Of a stretch of 22,302 bases of DNA, positions 7,901-16,400 are shown piece after piece; position 1 is the first letter of the stretch; each line of letters starts with the position of its first letter. The DNA lies in IMG/VR virus record IMGVR_UViG_3300027847_000800, positions 1-22,302 of that record; one strand, 5' to 3'. The position numbers were made by a program, and so were the translations under genes. The notes beneath the pieces are model-generated. The model saw nothing but the letters and a program-made list of their open reading frames with translations. It was not told the DNA's origin and ran no database searches. This stretch comes from a virus.

Positions 7901-10900
7901 CTTGAACCAGTTGTATCGATGTCAAACCTGAAAGAGTCAGCACTGAATGATGGTCTTAGTTCTTTCAACTCAAAGTCGATAGCTGCTTTGAAATCTTCAT
8001 TAGAAACGTCACCGATATTGTGACCGTTGAATGAGTCAACTACTATACCATTTTTGAATCTTTCTGTTCCACTCGCAGAATCTTTAATCGAAAGATCGTT
8101 AGCTTCTTTTTCTAATAGTGTGAGTGCTGTATAGTATTCTAATTGGTCTACTCTTTTCTCGATTTTGCCGATGTCTCTCATTGTGAATCGGCGATTGTCA
8201 ATATATTGAGTGTCACAATCAGAAGCATTGAAAGTAAATGCTGGAATATCCAGATTATAAAGAGTCATCGCATCTTCATCATCTGCTGGTAAAATTGGGT
8301 CTTCTGAAGAAATACCAGTTATTACTTGGAAAGTTCTGTCTTTTGTTAGTGTAAGTTTGTCTTTTCTTGGCAAGTAATAAACAACGTTTGCTGTTATACT
8401 TACATCTGCATCTGGTAAATCGTCATTAGCAAGAAGACCACCGGCACCAGTTGCACCATTTGCAACACCTTTAGTTGGGCGAAAGTCAATACAATCTCTC
8501 AGTTGTTTTGTTATACCAGTTGAGGGACTTGTGAAAGAAGGTATATCAGCGTAATCGTCACTATATGATTCCACCGAAAAGTAAGAGTTTGCAGCAGAAT
8601 GAGAGTAATAATCAAAAGTGATGAGAACGTTATTTGCTGGTGGTGTTTGACCAGCTTTCAGAGTAATCGAACCATGATCATAAAAATTATCCTTTTGACC
8701 ATTATTGAAAGAAAACCTTGAAGTAATATTATTAACGTGTGCTGTATTTCCCTGAGCAGTTGATACAATTGCAAACTGAGTTGCGGCATCACTTCCAGCA
8801 GCTGCAGCTTCGATTACGTTTGTTACTTGTAACACATCCGAAACTCCAAGACTTTGTGTTCCAGTGACAGCAGCAACTACTGCATGACCATTAGCTAATC
8901 TCTCATTATGTTGAGCGTCAGTTCCAGCAGTATCCAAAAGAACACCACTATGAGTGATACCCGAAGCAGCTGCAATAGAAGTTGCGTTTACTCTTGTTTT
9001 TGTTTTTGGAGATTTAGCAGCATAATCACAAGTTGCGTAAACTAAACCAGACAATGTTCCTCCACCAAAAGTAACACCATCTCGTCTTGGTGTTATTGTT
9101 ACTTGATTGGTAGCAGCAGTACAAGTGACAATCACATCTATAACTTCACCAGATGCAATAGCAACAGAATCTCCTGTTCCTGTAGCAGTTACACTTGCTC
9201 CATCAGTAGCAGCAACCAAAATATAGTTCGCTGCGGGATTTGATAGTGCAGTTCCTGCTCCAGCCAGACCCTCTGTTTCAAAAGTTGAACCAGTAGGTGA
9301 AGTAACAGTAGCACCAGTAGAAGTTGCAAATGAAAATGAAATAGCTATTTTTTCTTTTCTTTGATACTTGATTCCTTCAGCAGTGAAGGTTGTTCCATCT
9401 TGACTACCAATACCTTTGACATTATCAAACCCGATAGGAAATACTAATGAGTTTGTATCAGTATCAAATAGTTGTGTGTTACTTGTTGCATCTCCTGTAT
9501 CAACTTTACTTGTAAGGTCAATATCCATTCCGGGCGTGTTTGCGAGACCATAAGTAGAGTTTGCTATTGCAATTGACTCCATCTCTCTTGTAGAAGATGT
9601 GATTGACACTTGATTAGCAATATCGACACTAGTTGAAAAAGCAAGATTTATTGTAGCTCCAATTCCATTTTCATTTAAAATTTTATCACCCGAATCTGTC
9701 AGGGCACTTCCATCCGTGCTGTTTATGATTATATCACCATCACCAGTAGATTCTTCAAGTCCAATACCTATAATCACACCAGATAAGATAACTTCTCTTG
9801 TTTCGGAACCCAAAGTAATTTTTGCACCATCATAAGCACCAAGTTTAGTAGAAGTTTTTGCGGCTTCAAGAAGTATAGAAGTTTCTCCTGAAACATATCC
9901 TCCTATACCAACATTTGCTGTCAACGAACTCAATGCAGTATCGAAAATATACATATCAAAAATAGCGGTATTACTTGTAGCTACATTCGTAAATGCACCC
10001 GAATCATAATCAATTTGACGGATTCTGGTAGTTCCAATTTTCGTAGAGTTGTAACTATTTGCTGTAGTGCTTACGATATTTGATAACTGGACGCTGTGCA
10101 AGTCAAAACTTGTTGCAATAGCTTCGGGGTCAAAGTTCGATTCTTCAGAGTTACCAGCATTGAAGTTTGTGACTTTTACGTTATTTCCAAAGTTTGGATT
10201 GATAGGAAATGTTGTCTGTGTAAATACTTCTCTTCCTTTTTTGACATCAACATATTCTGCACCGATACTCTCGTATTCATAACCCTTGACGTATGCTTTT
10301 CCTGGCTCTAGTGCAGCGGAAACACGATTGTTATTGTGTAATACCTGAGATGTTCCATCACCCAAAGCAGTGGAAACAACCATCGATGTCGCGTTGGTTA
10401 TTGAAGAAACGTTTGCCGTCGCGGTGGAATCAGAAGAAAGATATATGTTATCTCCTACCACAAAGTCATTTTCAAAATCTGTGAGAACACCAGTAATAGT
10501 AGTATCAACTGACGCGGAAGTAACTCCTGTTGCTCCTTGATGGTCTATAACTTGAATAGGAAATGGTTTGATTGTGTAGTCACCCGATTCATCGTATGTT
10601 CTTCTTGCGAGTGTTTTTTCAATCTCACCATAAACTGGATATTTTACGTTCTTAGTTGGAGTTCCAGCAACTACTCTCATCAACTCAATAAAGTTAGAAT
10701 CTGCATTAGCAGCAACAGGGTCAGTTGATGTTGTTTGTTTTTTAGCAAGAACGAGTTCAATCTTGAAACGAGTTGCGCCCGGAGCATTTGCATTTGTTGT
10801 TCCAGAAGCGGAATCGAGAAGTGTAGTATCAGTATCACTATCGATAATAGATTCTGTTGTTGTTAATCCAAGTCTGTATGTGGGTTCGTTACTATATTTT

Positions 10901-11463
10901 TCAAGAACTAATGTTTGTGCGAGACAAAGAACAAAAAATCCATTTACAAAAAATACACCACGATTGATACTAACAATAGATGCACCACCAGTATGAGCAA
11001 TAGAAGCAACAGTTGCTGTTGTGGAAATCGAACCTTCTAGGTAAATCGTTGACCCAGCGGTAAAAGCTGTTCCAGATATGAATTTGACAATGAGTGTGGG
11101 AGCATCAGAACCGACTAAATCGATTGCAGCTATGACTTGAGCTCTTGTTACTCCTGCACCAACCGTTACACTTGTATCGGAAATAATACTAGATGAGAAG
11201 TCAGTTGCAGTATCAGCAGTAGTTAATTTCAGAAAGGTTACTTCTGTATCTAAAGTAACTTCTCCACCAAGAACTTTACTTCCATCCTTGAAGATATGGT
11301 CACCTAAACGAGATGACTGTTTCTGTAGAATTGTCTGTAACTGAGTAAGTTCTCTTCCTTGAACGGCAAAGCCGGGACGGAAAAGAACTCTTAGAAACTG
11401 TTTGTCCTCATCGTAATCGTCATAATAAGGAGTAACGTTAAAATCTGTAGTAACATTTGCCAT
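4999..11463 (-). CDS. Giant DUF4815-type baseplate/tail fibre-attachment protein
   Basis: A 2154-residue protein. Residues about 6-70 carry the DUF4815 signature of marine T4-like phages: NVTPYYDDYDEDKQFLRVLF, then RPGFAVQGRELTQLQ and GDHIFKDGS. Further recognised blocks are TKQLRDCIDFRP (about 985), a helical RDIGKIEKRVDQLEYYTAL segment (about 1090-1120), an aromatic DKQWDDWSFTWSG stretch (about 1265), VPYIRQQTISFVARGVKPN (about 1341-1361), NPLSQTFIVDKSE (about 1636) and a conserved end with RRVNLEDGF and EIKVYYRVWN (about 2030-2070). Two NGGxGY units occur near 1950-2010. The family is virion-associated; its position after gp8 suggests it takes the place of the T4 gp9-gp12 peripheral proteins, which is an inference. 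The start follows an 83-base spacer with only a weak ribosome binding site. The stop is TAG, one base before the next ATG. Confidence 0.85.
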   Translation of the reverse strand: MANVTTDFNVTPYYDDYDEDKQFLRVLFRPGFAVQGRELTQLQTILQKQSSRLGDHIFKDGSKVLGGEVTLDTEVTFLKLTTADTATDFSSSIISDTSVTVGAGVTRAQVIAAIDLVGSDAPTLIVKFISGTAFTAGSTIYLEGSISTTATVASIAHTGGASIVSINRGVFFVNGFFVLCLAQTLVLEKYSNEPTYRLGLTTTESIIDSDTDTTLLDSASGTTNANAPGATRFKIELVLAKKQTTSTDPVAANADSNFIELMRVVAGTPTKNVKYPVYGEIEKTLARRTYDESGDYTIKPFPIQVIDHQGATGVTSASVDTTITGVLTDFENDFVVGDNIYLSSDSTATANVSSITNATSMVVSTALGDGTSQVLHNNNRVSAALEPGKAYVKGYEYESIGAEYVDVKKGREVFTQTTFPINPNFGNNVKVTNFNAGNSEESNFDPEAIATSFDLHSVQLSNIVSTTANSYNSTKIGTTRIRQIDYDSGAFTNVATSNTAIFDMYIFDTALSSLTANVGIGGYVSGETSILLEAAKTSTKLGAYDGAKITLGSETREVILSGVIIGIGLEESTGDGDIIINSTDGSALTDSGDKILNENGIGATINLAFSTSVDIANQVSITSSTREMESIAIANSTYGLANTPGMDIDLTSKVDTGDATSNTQLFDTDTNSLVFPIGFDNVKGIGSQDGTTFTAEGIKYQRKEKIAISFSFATSTGATVTSPTGSTFETEGLAGAGTALSNPAANYILVAATDGASVTATGTGDSVAIASGEVIDVIVTCTAATNQVTITPRRDGVTFGGGTLSGLVYATCDYAAKSPKTKTRVNATSIAAASGITHSGVLLDTAGTDAQHNERLANGHAVVAAVTGTQSLGVSDVLQVTNVIEAAAAGSDAATQFAIVSTAQGNTAHVNNITSRFSFNNGQKDNFYDHGSITLKAGQTPPANNVLITFDYYSHSAANSYFSVESYSDDYADIPSFTSPSTGITKQLRDCIDFRPTKGVANGATGAGGLLANDDLPDADVSITANVVYYLPRKDKLTLTKDRTFQVITGISSEDPILPADDEDAMTLYNLDIPAFTFNASDCDTQYIDNRRFTMRDIGKIEKRVDQLEYYTALTLLEKEANDLSIKDSASGTERFKNGIVVDSFNGHNIGDVSNEDFKAAIDFELKELRPSFSADSFRFDIDTTGSSANTAKTGDLITLAYSSANLVVQPLASNTETINPYSTTQFNGQLTLAPPNDVWFAETGRPTVLINLEGLNDHWVQGNNNGFDKQWDDWSFTWSGVQVNNDNLIKSRKTGTTSNTISRDTNVTSKNKTRTGIISSTPPETIKRAVGNRTVSITIVPYIRQQTISFVARGVKPNGTFYPYFDNTLVSANTKQGYVLSYTANTGSANSGVFGTGGDKQTVTGSSGATGVSLYQNSSSVIIGDIIQTVTLSANTHLVDPDAVIGESITFSNSTTTATATLQSVNATAATITVNSISGDFGTTTTSVVGATSGIYISSGTTSVTVTGAGGFATGELFTGTGSAKSNGNVSAVATNNPTFSTALQADRNGVVAGELVIPENTFRVGERLFRLTDSSTDTIASTESVAERIFRVQGLLESRTGRMSSTRPMDAKRENVKEKNVTQDTINRVSTSTNWINPLSQTFIVDKSEHENGIYASSIDIFFSTVDATMPVTLQLRPVINEVPSSSQIIPFSEVILNPSDATANSSAPSVATDATFTRFTFESPVYLYPDEYAIVLTTPSDAYSVHIANLGETVKNTTDIKVSQQPFVASFYQPQNSSIWQPNVEKQMMFRVNRCEFNTGTHAVYLSSIAEPLSGNTSGINYDVFKLSTSELTFSNTSIDYSFRGIDESKTVASDANRTAQIDATFTSFSANKNITLSTQKKTAAAVSTTGLNSYAANNFYLRATISTTDTKISPAIDLSRINLITVENQVNLGSLANSDIVITNGGAGYPASGATATFSAPTSGTTATASVTVSANVVTAITVTNGGTGYYETPTLTLSDAVTGSNHATATVQSELNASGGNSKSRYITRRVNLEDGFDAQDIRVILNAYKPKDTEIKVYYRVWNAEDPGDFEEKPYVLMTQETDSNLISANESIINQYSYKSVDGAITYISGGQTYDKFKTFSLKIVLAASSSTVIPKIKDMKAIALDF

Positions 11464-11546
11464 TTATTTTTTAAATCCGTATTATTTTATATTTTTTGTA
11501 ATGGTTCAATTTGCCCGAAGCAATTATTTGTAACAAAAATAAAACT
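11464..11546. other. AT-rich spacer between gp8 and the DUF4815 gene
   Basis: This 83-base spacer is the longest in the window. It holds a small hairpin (TTGC / GCAA around TTCGG, at 11511-11523) with no T-run after it, and a TATAAAAT sequence (11484-11491 on the minus strand) that is only an approximate late box and lies 20 bases from the ATG. Neither is convincing as a terminator or promoter. Confidence 0.4.
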
Positions 11547-13433
11547 TTACAATCGCTCAGAACTCGATGATAAGCAGAACTCGATTATTAATTTTATATC
11601 TTCCGTCTGATCAGCTGCACGAGCAACAGGAGCACGATTTTCAATATAGATTATTTTACCAGAACCGATTTGCATCGCACCATTTGCTACATTTGTTAAT
11701 ACAGCATTACCGCCACTATATGTAATAGCAGCAATTGACGTAGATACTCCTGTAAAACTACTTGCAACGTTTGATGTTGTACATTGGAAAGAACCAGGCT
11801 TTCCATCATACCCTGCACTTGTGTTGGCTCCATTCGTAATATTGACAACTGTCATCGTACTTGCTGAAGCGTTGACATCAATAACATATCCTGTCGCACC
11901 ATTTGCACCAGTAGCGTTTTGACTAACTGTAATATCATTAGTAATCGCAGCTGTATTAGATGTAAATGTAAATGTTTTTGCTTGAGTAACAGCAGCATCT
12001 GTGATTCTTGTGTGTCCAGCATCTTGGTTAGGGTCAGTCAACAAACCAATTTTACGGAAATCATTTGTTGTTGTAAATTTTCCTGACTCATCCTGTGTAA
12101 GTTTTGTGTTTATCATTATAAAGAAACCACCCAACTCTGCAACAGGGTCATATCCATGTCCACCTTTTGGGGGAAGAATGGTTGTAATAGCTGCACTAGA
12201 TCCAGTTCCAAGTCCTTGTTGTTCTACTGACAAGGTTGCTGTCGTATAACTGTTACCACCACTTACTACTGTTACACCACCAACCGCATCCGTATCTGAA
12301 CTATTCGCAGTCAAGATAACTTCAGCACCATGACCATCTCCGTTTATTTTTGCAAATGGAGCAACATTGGCAGTTATTGTTCCAGATAATGCAGGAACAG
12401 TTGCGTCCAAAGTAAGTGTAGCATTCGGTGAAGAATAACTCATATCAGTGATTTTTCTCACATAAGAAGCACCACTAAAAGTAAAATAAATTGAAGAGTT
12501 ATTATAATAGTCTGTCGTTGTAAGAGTTGGATTGGCCATAGTGAGTGTTACGCTCTCACTGGAGTTTGTTATCGTCAGATTATTTTCAAAGTGATATCCA
12601 GTACCATCGGTATTGACAACAAAAACATCCAAAGCACCATCAACTGTATTGAATTCGATTGTCGCTTGGTCTGAACCATCATTTTTTGCTCCACTAGTAC
12701 CCAATCCACCAGCACTCCCTGTATTTCCGTATGCGTTAGCATCTCGTAATTGTTTTACAGGAATATAACTCGATGTCACAAACTTCAGAGCATCGGATGC
12801 GGAAATGGAATACATATACTTCCAAATATAACCATCAGCAAGTGCGGCAGGAGCTCCAGCATCAGTAGATACTGCTGTTGGTTCGACTGTCGAAACTTGT
12901 GGATAATTTGTACCACTTATTTCTACTTCTGCGTTATAAAGACACTTGTAAACATTGAAGTTGGTATTCATTACATACATTGGATACAAACTTGCGGTAG
13001 CTGTTCCAGTTCCAGATGTATTTGCTAATGTCTGTGATGTTCTCGTAGATAAAAGTTCACTTAAAACTCCAGTATCTTTGAACATCGAATAATGTTGACC
13101 AGTTGTCCAGTTATGTCGAGTAACAACGTGACTTACATCAGCTGAACCAACTTTTTTAGCAGCAATCATATCCTGCCAATGAGAATATGATGTATTTGAT
13201 GTTGAGTCAGAGGAAGGACTTGTATTTGTGCTTGGGTCTGGTATTGAGGTATCACTAAAAGACCCCGACCACGAATCAGATTTTCCAATGAAAAGATATG
13301 CGTTTGTTGAAAAAGCCGTAGAAACAGCAGTATTAGAAGTAGCTGTTCCTCCAATTAAAGCTCCCTCATCAAACATTTCAAAAAATTGTCGAGAGTTATG
13401 TATTCTAAAATTCTGTGTTACTAATGCAGGCAC
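11547..13433 (-). CDS. 8: Baseplate wedge protein gp8
   Basis: A 628-residue protein with the gp8 family hallmarks in order: HNSRQFFEMF near the N-terminus, an AYLFIGKSDSW segment, SHWQDMIAAKK (about 82-93), VVTRHNWTTGQHYSMF, YPMYVMNTNFNVYKCL, EPTAVSTD, DGYIWKYMYSIS (about 200-211), KGGHGYDPVAELGGFF (about 420-436) and a C-terminal IYIENRAPVARAADQTEDIK. In T4, gp8 is a dimeric wedge protein binding gp7 and gp6. T4 gp8 has 334 residues; the extra length here lies mostly between residues 215 and 415 and contains TDGTGY and SGGNSY beta repeats. The start codon is GTG, chosen because AAGGAG at 13442-13447 is eight bases upstream and no in-frame ATG lies before the conserved region. A perfect late promoter lies 34 bases upstream. 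Confidence 0.92.
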   Translation of the reverse strand: MPALVTQNFRIHNSRQFFEMFDEGALIGGTATSNTAVSTAFSTNAYLFIGKSDSWSGSFSDTSIPDPSTNTSPSSDSTSNTSYSHWQDMIAAKKVGSADVSHVVTRHNWTTGQHYSMFKDTGVLSELLSTRTSQTLANTSGTGTATASLYPMYVMNTNFNVYKCLYNAEVEISGTNYPQVSTVEPTAVSTDAGAPAALADGYIWKYMYSISASDALKFVTSSYIPVKQLRDANAYGNTGSAGGLGTSGAKNDGSDQATIEFNTVDGALDVFVVNTDGTGYHFENNLTITNSSESVTLTMANPTLTTTDYYNNSSIYFTFSGASYVRKITDMSYSSPNATLTLDATVPALSGTITANVAPFAKINGDGHGAEVILTANSSDTDAVGGVTVVSGGNSYTTATLSVEQQGLGTGSSAAITTILPPKGGHGYDPVAELGGFFIMINTKLTQDESGKFTTTNDFRKIGLLTDPNQDAGHTRITDAAVTQAKTFTFTSNTAAITNDITVSQNATGANGATGYVIDVNASASTMTVVNITNGANTSAGYDGKPGSFQCTTSNVASSFTGVSTSIAAITYSGGNAVLTNVANGAMQIGSGKIIYIENRAPVARAADQTEDIKLIIEFCLSSSSERL

Positions 13434-13441
13434 GGCTGATT

Positions 13442-13447
13442 CTCCTT
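13442..13447 (-). promoter_or_regulatory. Ribosome binding site that fixes the GTG start of gp8
   Basis: AAGGAG on the minus strand, eight bases before GTG 13433-13431. This is among the strongest Shine-Dalgarno sequences in the window and decides in favour of the GTG start. Confidence 0.75.
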
Positions 13448-13467
13448 GAGATTTCTATGTTCTGATA

Positions 13468-13475
13468 TATTTATA
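13468..13475 (-). promoter_or_regulatory. T4-type late promoter (TATAAATA) before gp8
   Basis: A perfect late -10 box on the minus strand. The stop codon of the 1429-residue gene (TAA, 13471-13473) lies inside it. It is 34 bases before the gp8 start, leaving a leader that contains AAGGAG. It probably drives gp8, the DUF4815 gene and the 83-residue gene. Confidence 0.7.
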
Positions 13476-16400
13476 CCGAAACTCTTTGGTCTATTTGATG
13501 TCTGTGAAAAAGGAATCCATTATTATTTTCATAAGGAACACCTTTATAACTAAATGGTTTTTCTAAATGTATTAACTGTCGTGTAGTATCTGACTCGTTG
13601 ACTGTAACAATCGAATCTTCAGTCATTATTCTGTCACCAGCGTCTGATGTTCCGTCTGTGCTGTCTAAAACAATATTGTCAGTAACATTATCTTCATCTG
13701 ATATGTACTTGGCACCAATCGTTACAAATTCAGAATCAGTAATGATAATCTCATCACCAGCAGCAGTTGTATTAATATCTATCTTTTCCAATTCTATTAA
13801 TATTGTTCCTATATTTGATACGGTTCCACTATAAGATGCATCCGTTGCAGGTAAACTGTCATCAAGTAGTAATGCTTCACCAGCATTAGCAGTTCCGTCT
13901 GTACTATCTAGGATGATCTGACTTTCGATTTCTAAAAATCTAGGTCTGGTTACTAAAGTATCACCAGCGGAAAATGAACTACTAAAATCCGCAGGTGCAG
14001 TAAACTCATATTCGTGTATTTGATAATCCCCAAACTCTCCAATATATTCATTTCTCATCAAACCACGAAATGGATCGATTCCACTTGATATTTCTTTTCC
14101 TTGACGGAATAGTTTTCCATTTGTTGTGATAGTTTCATTGGATATATCAAAATCTATGTTAGTTCTATCATCTGGTAATCCTGCTTCACTTAAAGTAAAC
14201 TCTAATCCTTCTTCTGTTTTAATTAATCCAGTGTTAGAATATTCACCTTGATATTTTGAATCACTATCTGATATTCCATCTTCCTGCAATGCAAATCCAC
14301 CATCTTCTAAGATAATATTTGCTTCGGATTCTGCATCTGTTACTCTGAAAAGTGTACCATTTATATCTTCTAAATTATTTCCAATAAAATCATCTAGATA
14401 AATCTCATCATTATCATGAAGGAAATGTTGTTCGGATGTTGTTATTTTGGTTCTAGCTTCTTCTGCGAGCATATAATCACCTGTCTCATTAAGAACTGCA
14501 CCATCTTCAGCATAAGTCTCTAGGTATAAGTATTTTTCGACTTCAATGTTACTTATATCTTTGACCGACATAAGAGAGAAAAATTCTGCGGGATTTCCAG
14601 AAGTTTGCAGAAGTTTATTCAGAAGTTCTATTACACTCTCAATAGATTCCGCTTCTATTCTGAGTCTACCAAAGTTTGAATGTTCTCCCACACCATAATC
14701 AACAGAAGAAACTGGAATACCGTCTTCTAGTAATATTGTTCCTTCTAGTGAGTCTTCTAATCTCATAGCAGGAACACCCAATGTCAATTGAATTTCGGTA
14801 GGTGATACTTTGAATTCAATTTCTATATTGAGTTCAGTAGTAACTTGAGTTTTAAGATCATCGAGAACAAAACTGATAAACTGCTGTCCCATCTCTCGAT
14901 ATATCGCTTTACCATCATCATCAATCGAATTGATATCATTAGCACCTCTATCAAACATTTGTGAGTTTAATAGAGTTACAATCGCAACTTCACCGAATAA
15001 TTTAAATCCAGCAGGGTGAAGAAGTTTCAACACATCTTCTTGCCAAACATCAATCGAATCTGTTGTTTGTAGAACGTAAGAATAATCTTGATAATAATTG
15101 TTATCTTGAACTTTTTTTCTAGAACTTGGTTGACCAGATTGATCAGCAAACACACCTTCTTTAGTCTTTGTTGGTGTAATCACAGGAGTCAATGTTGCTT
15201 GAGTGGATTGAACTGGTGCTGTCACAGAAGGATCAGTGAGATAACCATGTCCATATTCACTCACGGTAACCGCGGTGACAGTTCCACCCAATGTTCCAAT
15301 TGAGATTGAAGCATTGTTTCCGAGAAAACCACCATTTACTGTGTCTACTTCACCCCTATCAGTATAATAAGAGTTTTGTATAGTTGCAGTTGGTGTTGAT
15401 TCATATCCACTACCATGAGATGTGATAGCAATAGTATTGATTGTTCCAAAAGTTTGTTGTTCAAGTGTCATCGCACTCTTCATAGGAGTGTTCGCATTTG
15501 AAATGAGAGTTACTGCACCTTCTGTAGTTCCAGTTCCAGAAGTGGTAATAGTGAACACACTTGAATTAGCTACTGTTGTAGGAGTGAAAACTGCCCCATC
15601 ATCACCAGTTCCAGAAATTGTTCCAGAAGTAAAATCGTGTGTGATAGACAAACCAGATATAGTAGAATTTAGAGCAGTTCCTCCATCTACATCAATATTG
15701 ACATCTTCGCTGTTTATTCTACCCTCTCCCGAAATGGATGCACTATAAAGTGCCGAGTCTTCTGGAATTCCATCATCTTGAATCAATTCTCCTGTTCCTG
15801 TAGCGGTTTCTAGTTCTATTTGACCTATTCCATTTGGATTGATAAGATAGACAGTATTTCCATTTGAGAATGTTCCAAGAGTAGAATGACCAAAGACAGT
15901 TTTAGTCGAACTTTCGTAACGAGTAATGGTGAATTGTTTAGATGTGGAACCAAATGTTGCGTTGTCAGTTAGCATATCATCTTCTACTGGGTCAGAACTA
16001 AAATCATTGTTGATAGTAAAAAATTGATATACATTATGACCAGCACCAATAGTATTAGTTACAGTTGTTCCTGTTCTAGAATACGTTCCACTCAAAGCAA
16101 TTAATCCAGCAGCTGCAGTTGTATAGTTAGCATCATCAAAGTCAACATCGGATGAAGGGTTGGTAATTGTTTGGTCAAAAACCACCACATTAGTAGCACC
16201 AGAAATCGCCGCTCCAGTTGAATCGAATAGAAAAAGAAAATCTCCGTTTACTATTGCACCGAGCGAAGTATTTTCTCTCGACCTGTCGTATGTTCTCATT
16301 TCAGAATTATCGATAGAAATAATTTCTCCGACCTTTGTTGCGTCAGCAAAGGTTTCATCGTTTGCTACCAGATAACCAGAAACAACCGCGACTCCAAATG

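Noticed and set aside
11511-11523. TTCGG-loop hairpin between gp8 and the DUF4815 gene as a terminator
   Set aside because: The stem is only four base pairs before a bulge, and A-rich sequence, not a T-run, follows on the transcribed strand.
13166-13354. Minus-strand frame of 62 codons within gp8
   Set aside because: It lies in an alternative frame inside the conserved N-terminal region of gp8, with no separate ribosome binding site.
347-15748. Plus-strand open frames, the longest about 60-146 codons (for example 6713-7153, 4103-4477 and 15422-15748)
   Set aside because: All lie opposite long, well-supported minus-strand genes. They lack ribosome binding sites of the kind seen on the minus strand, and they have the composition expected of antisense frames of Thr/Ser/Ala-rich coding sequence.
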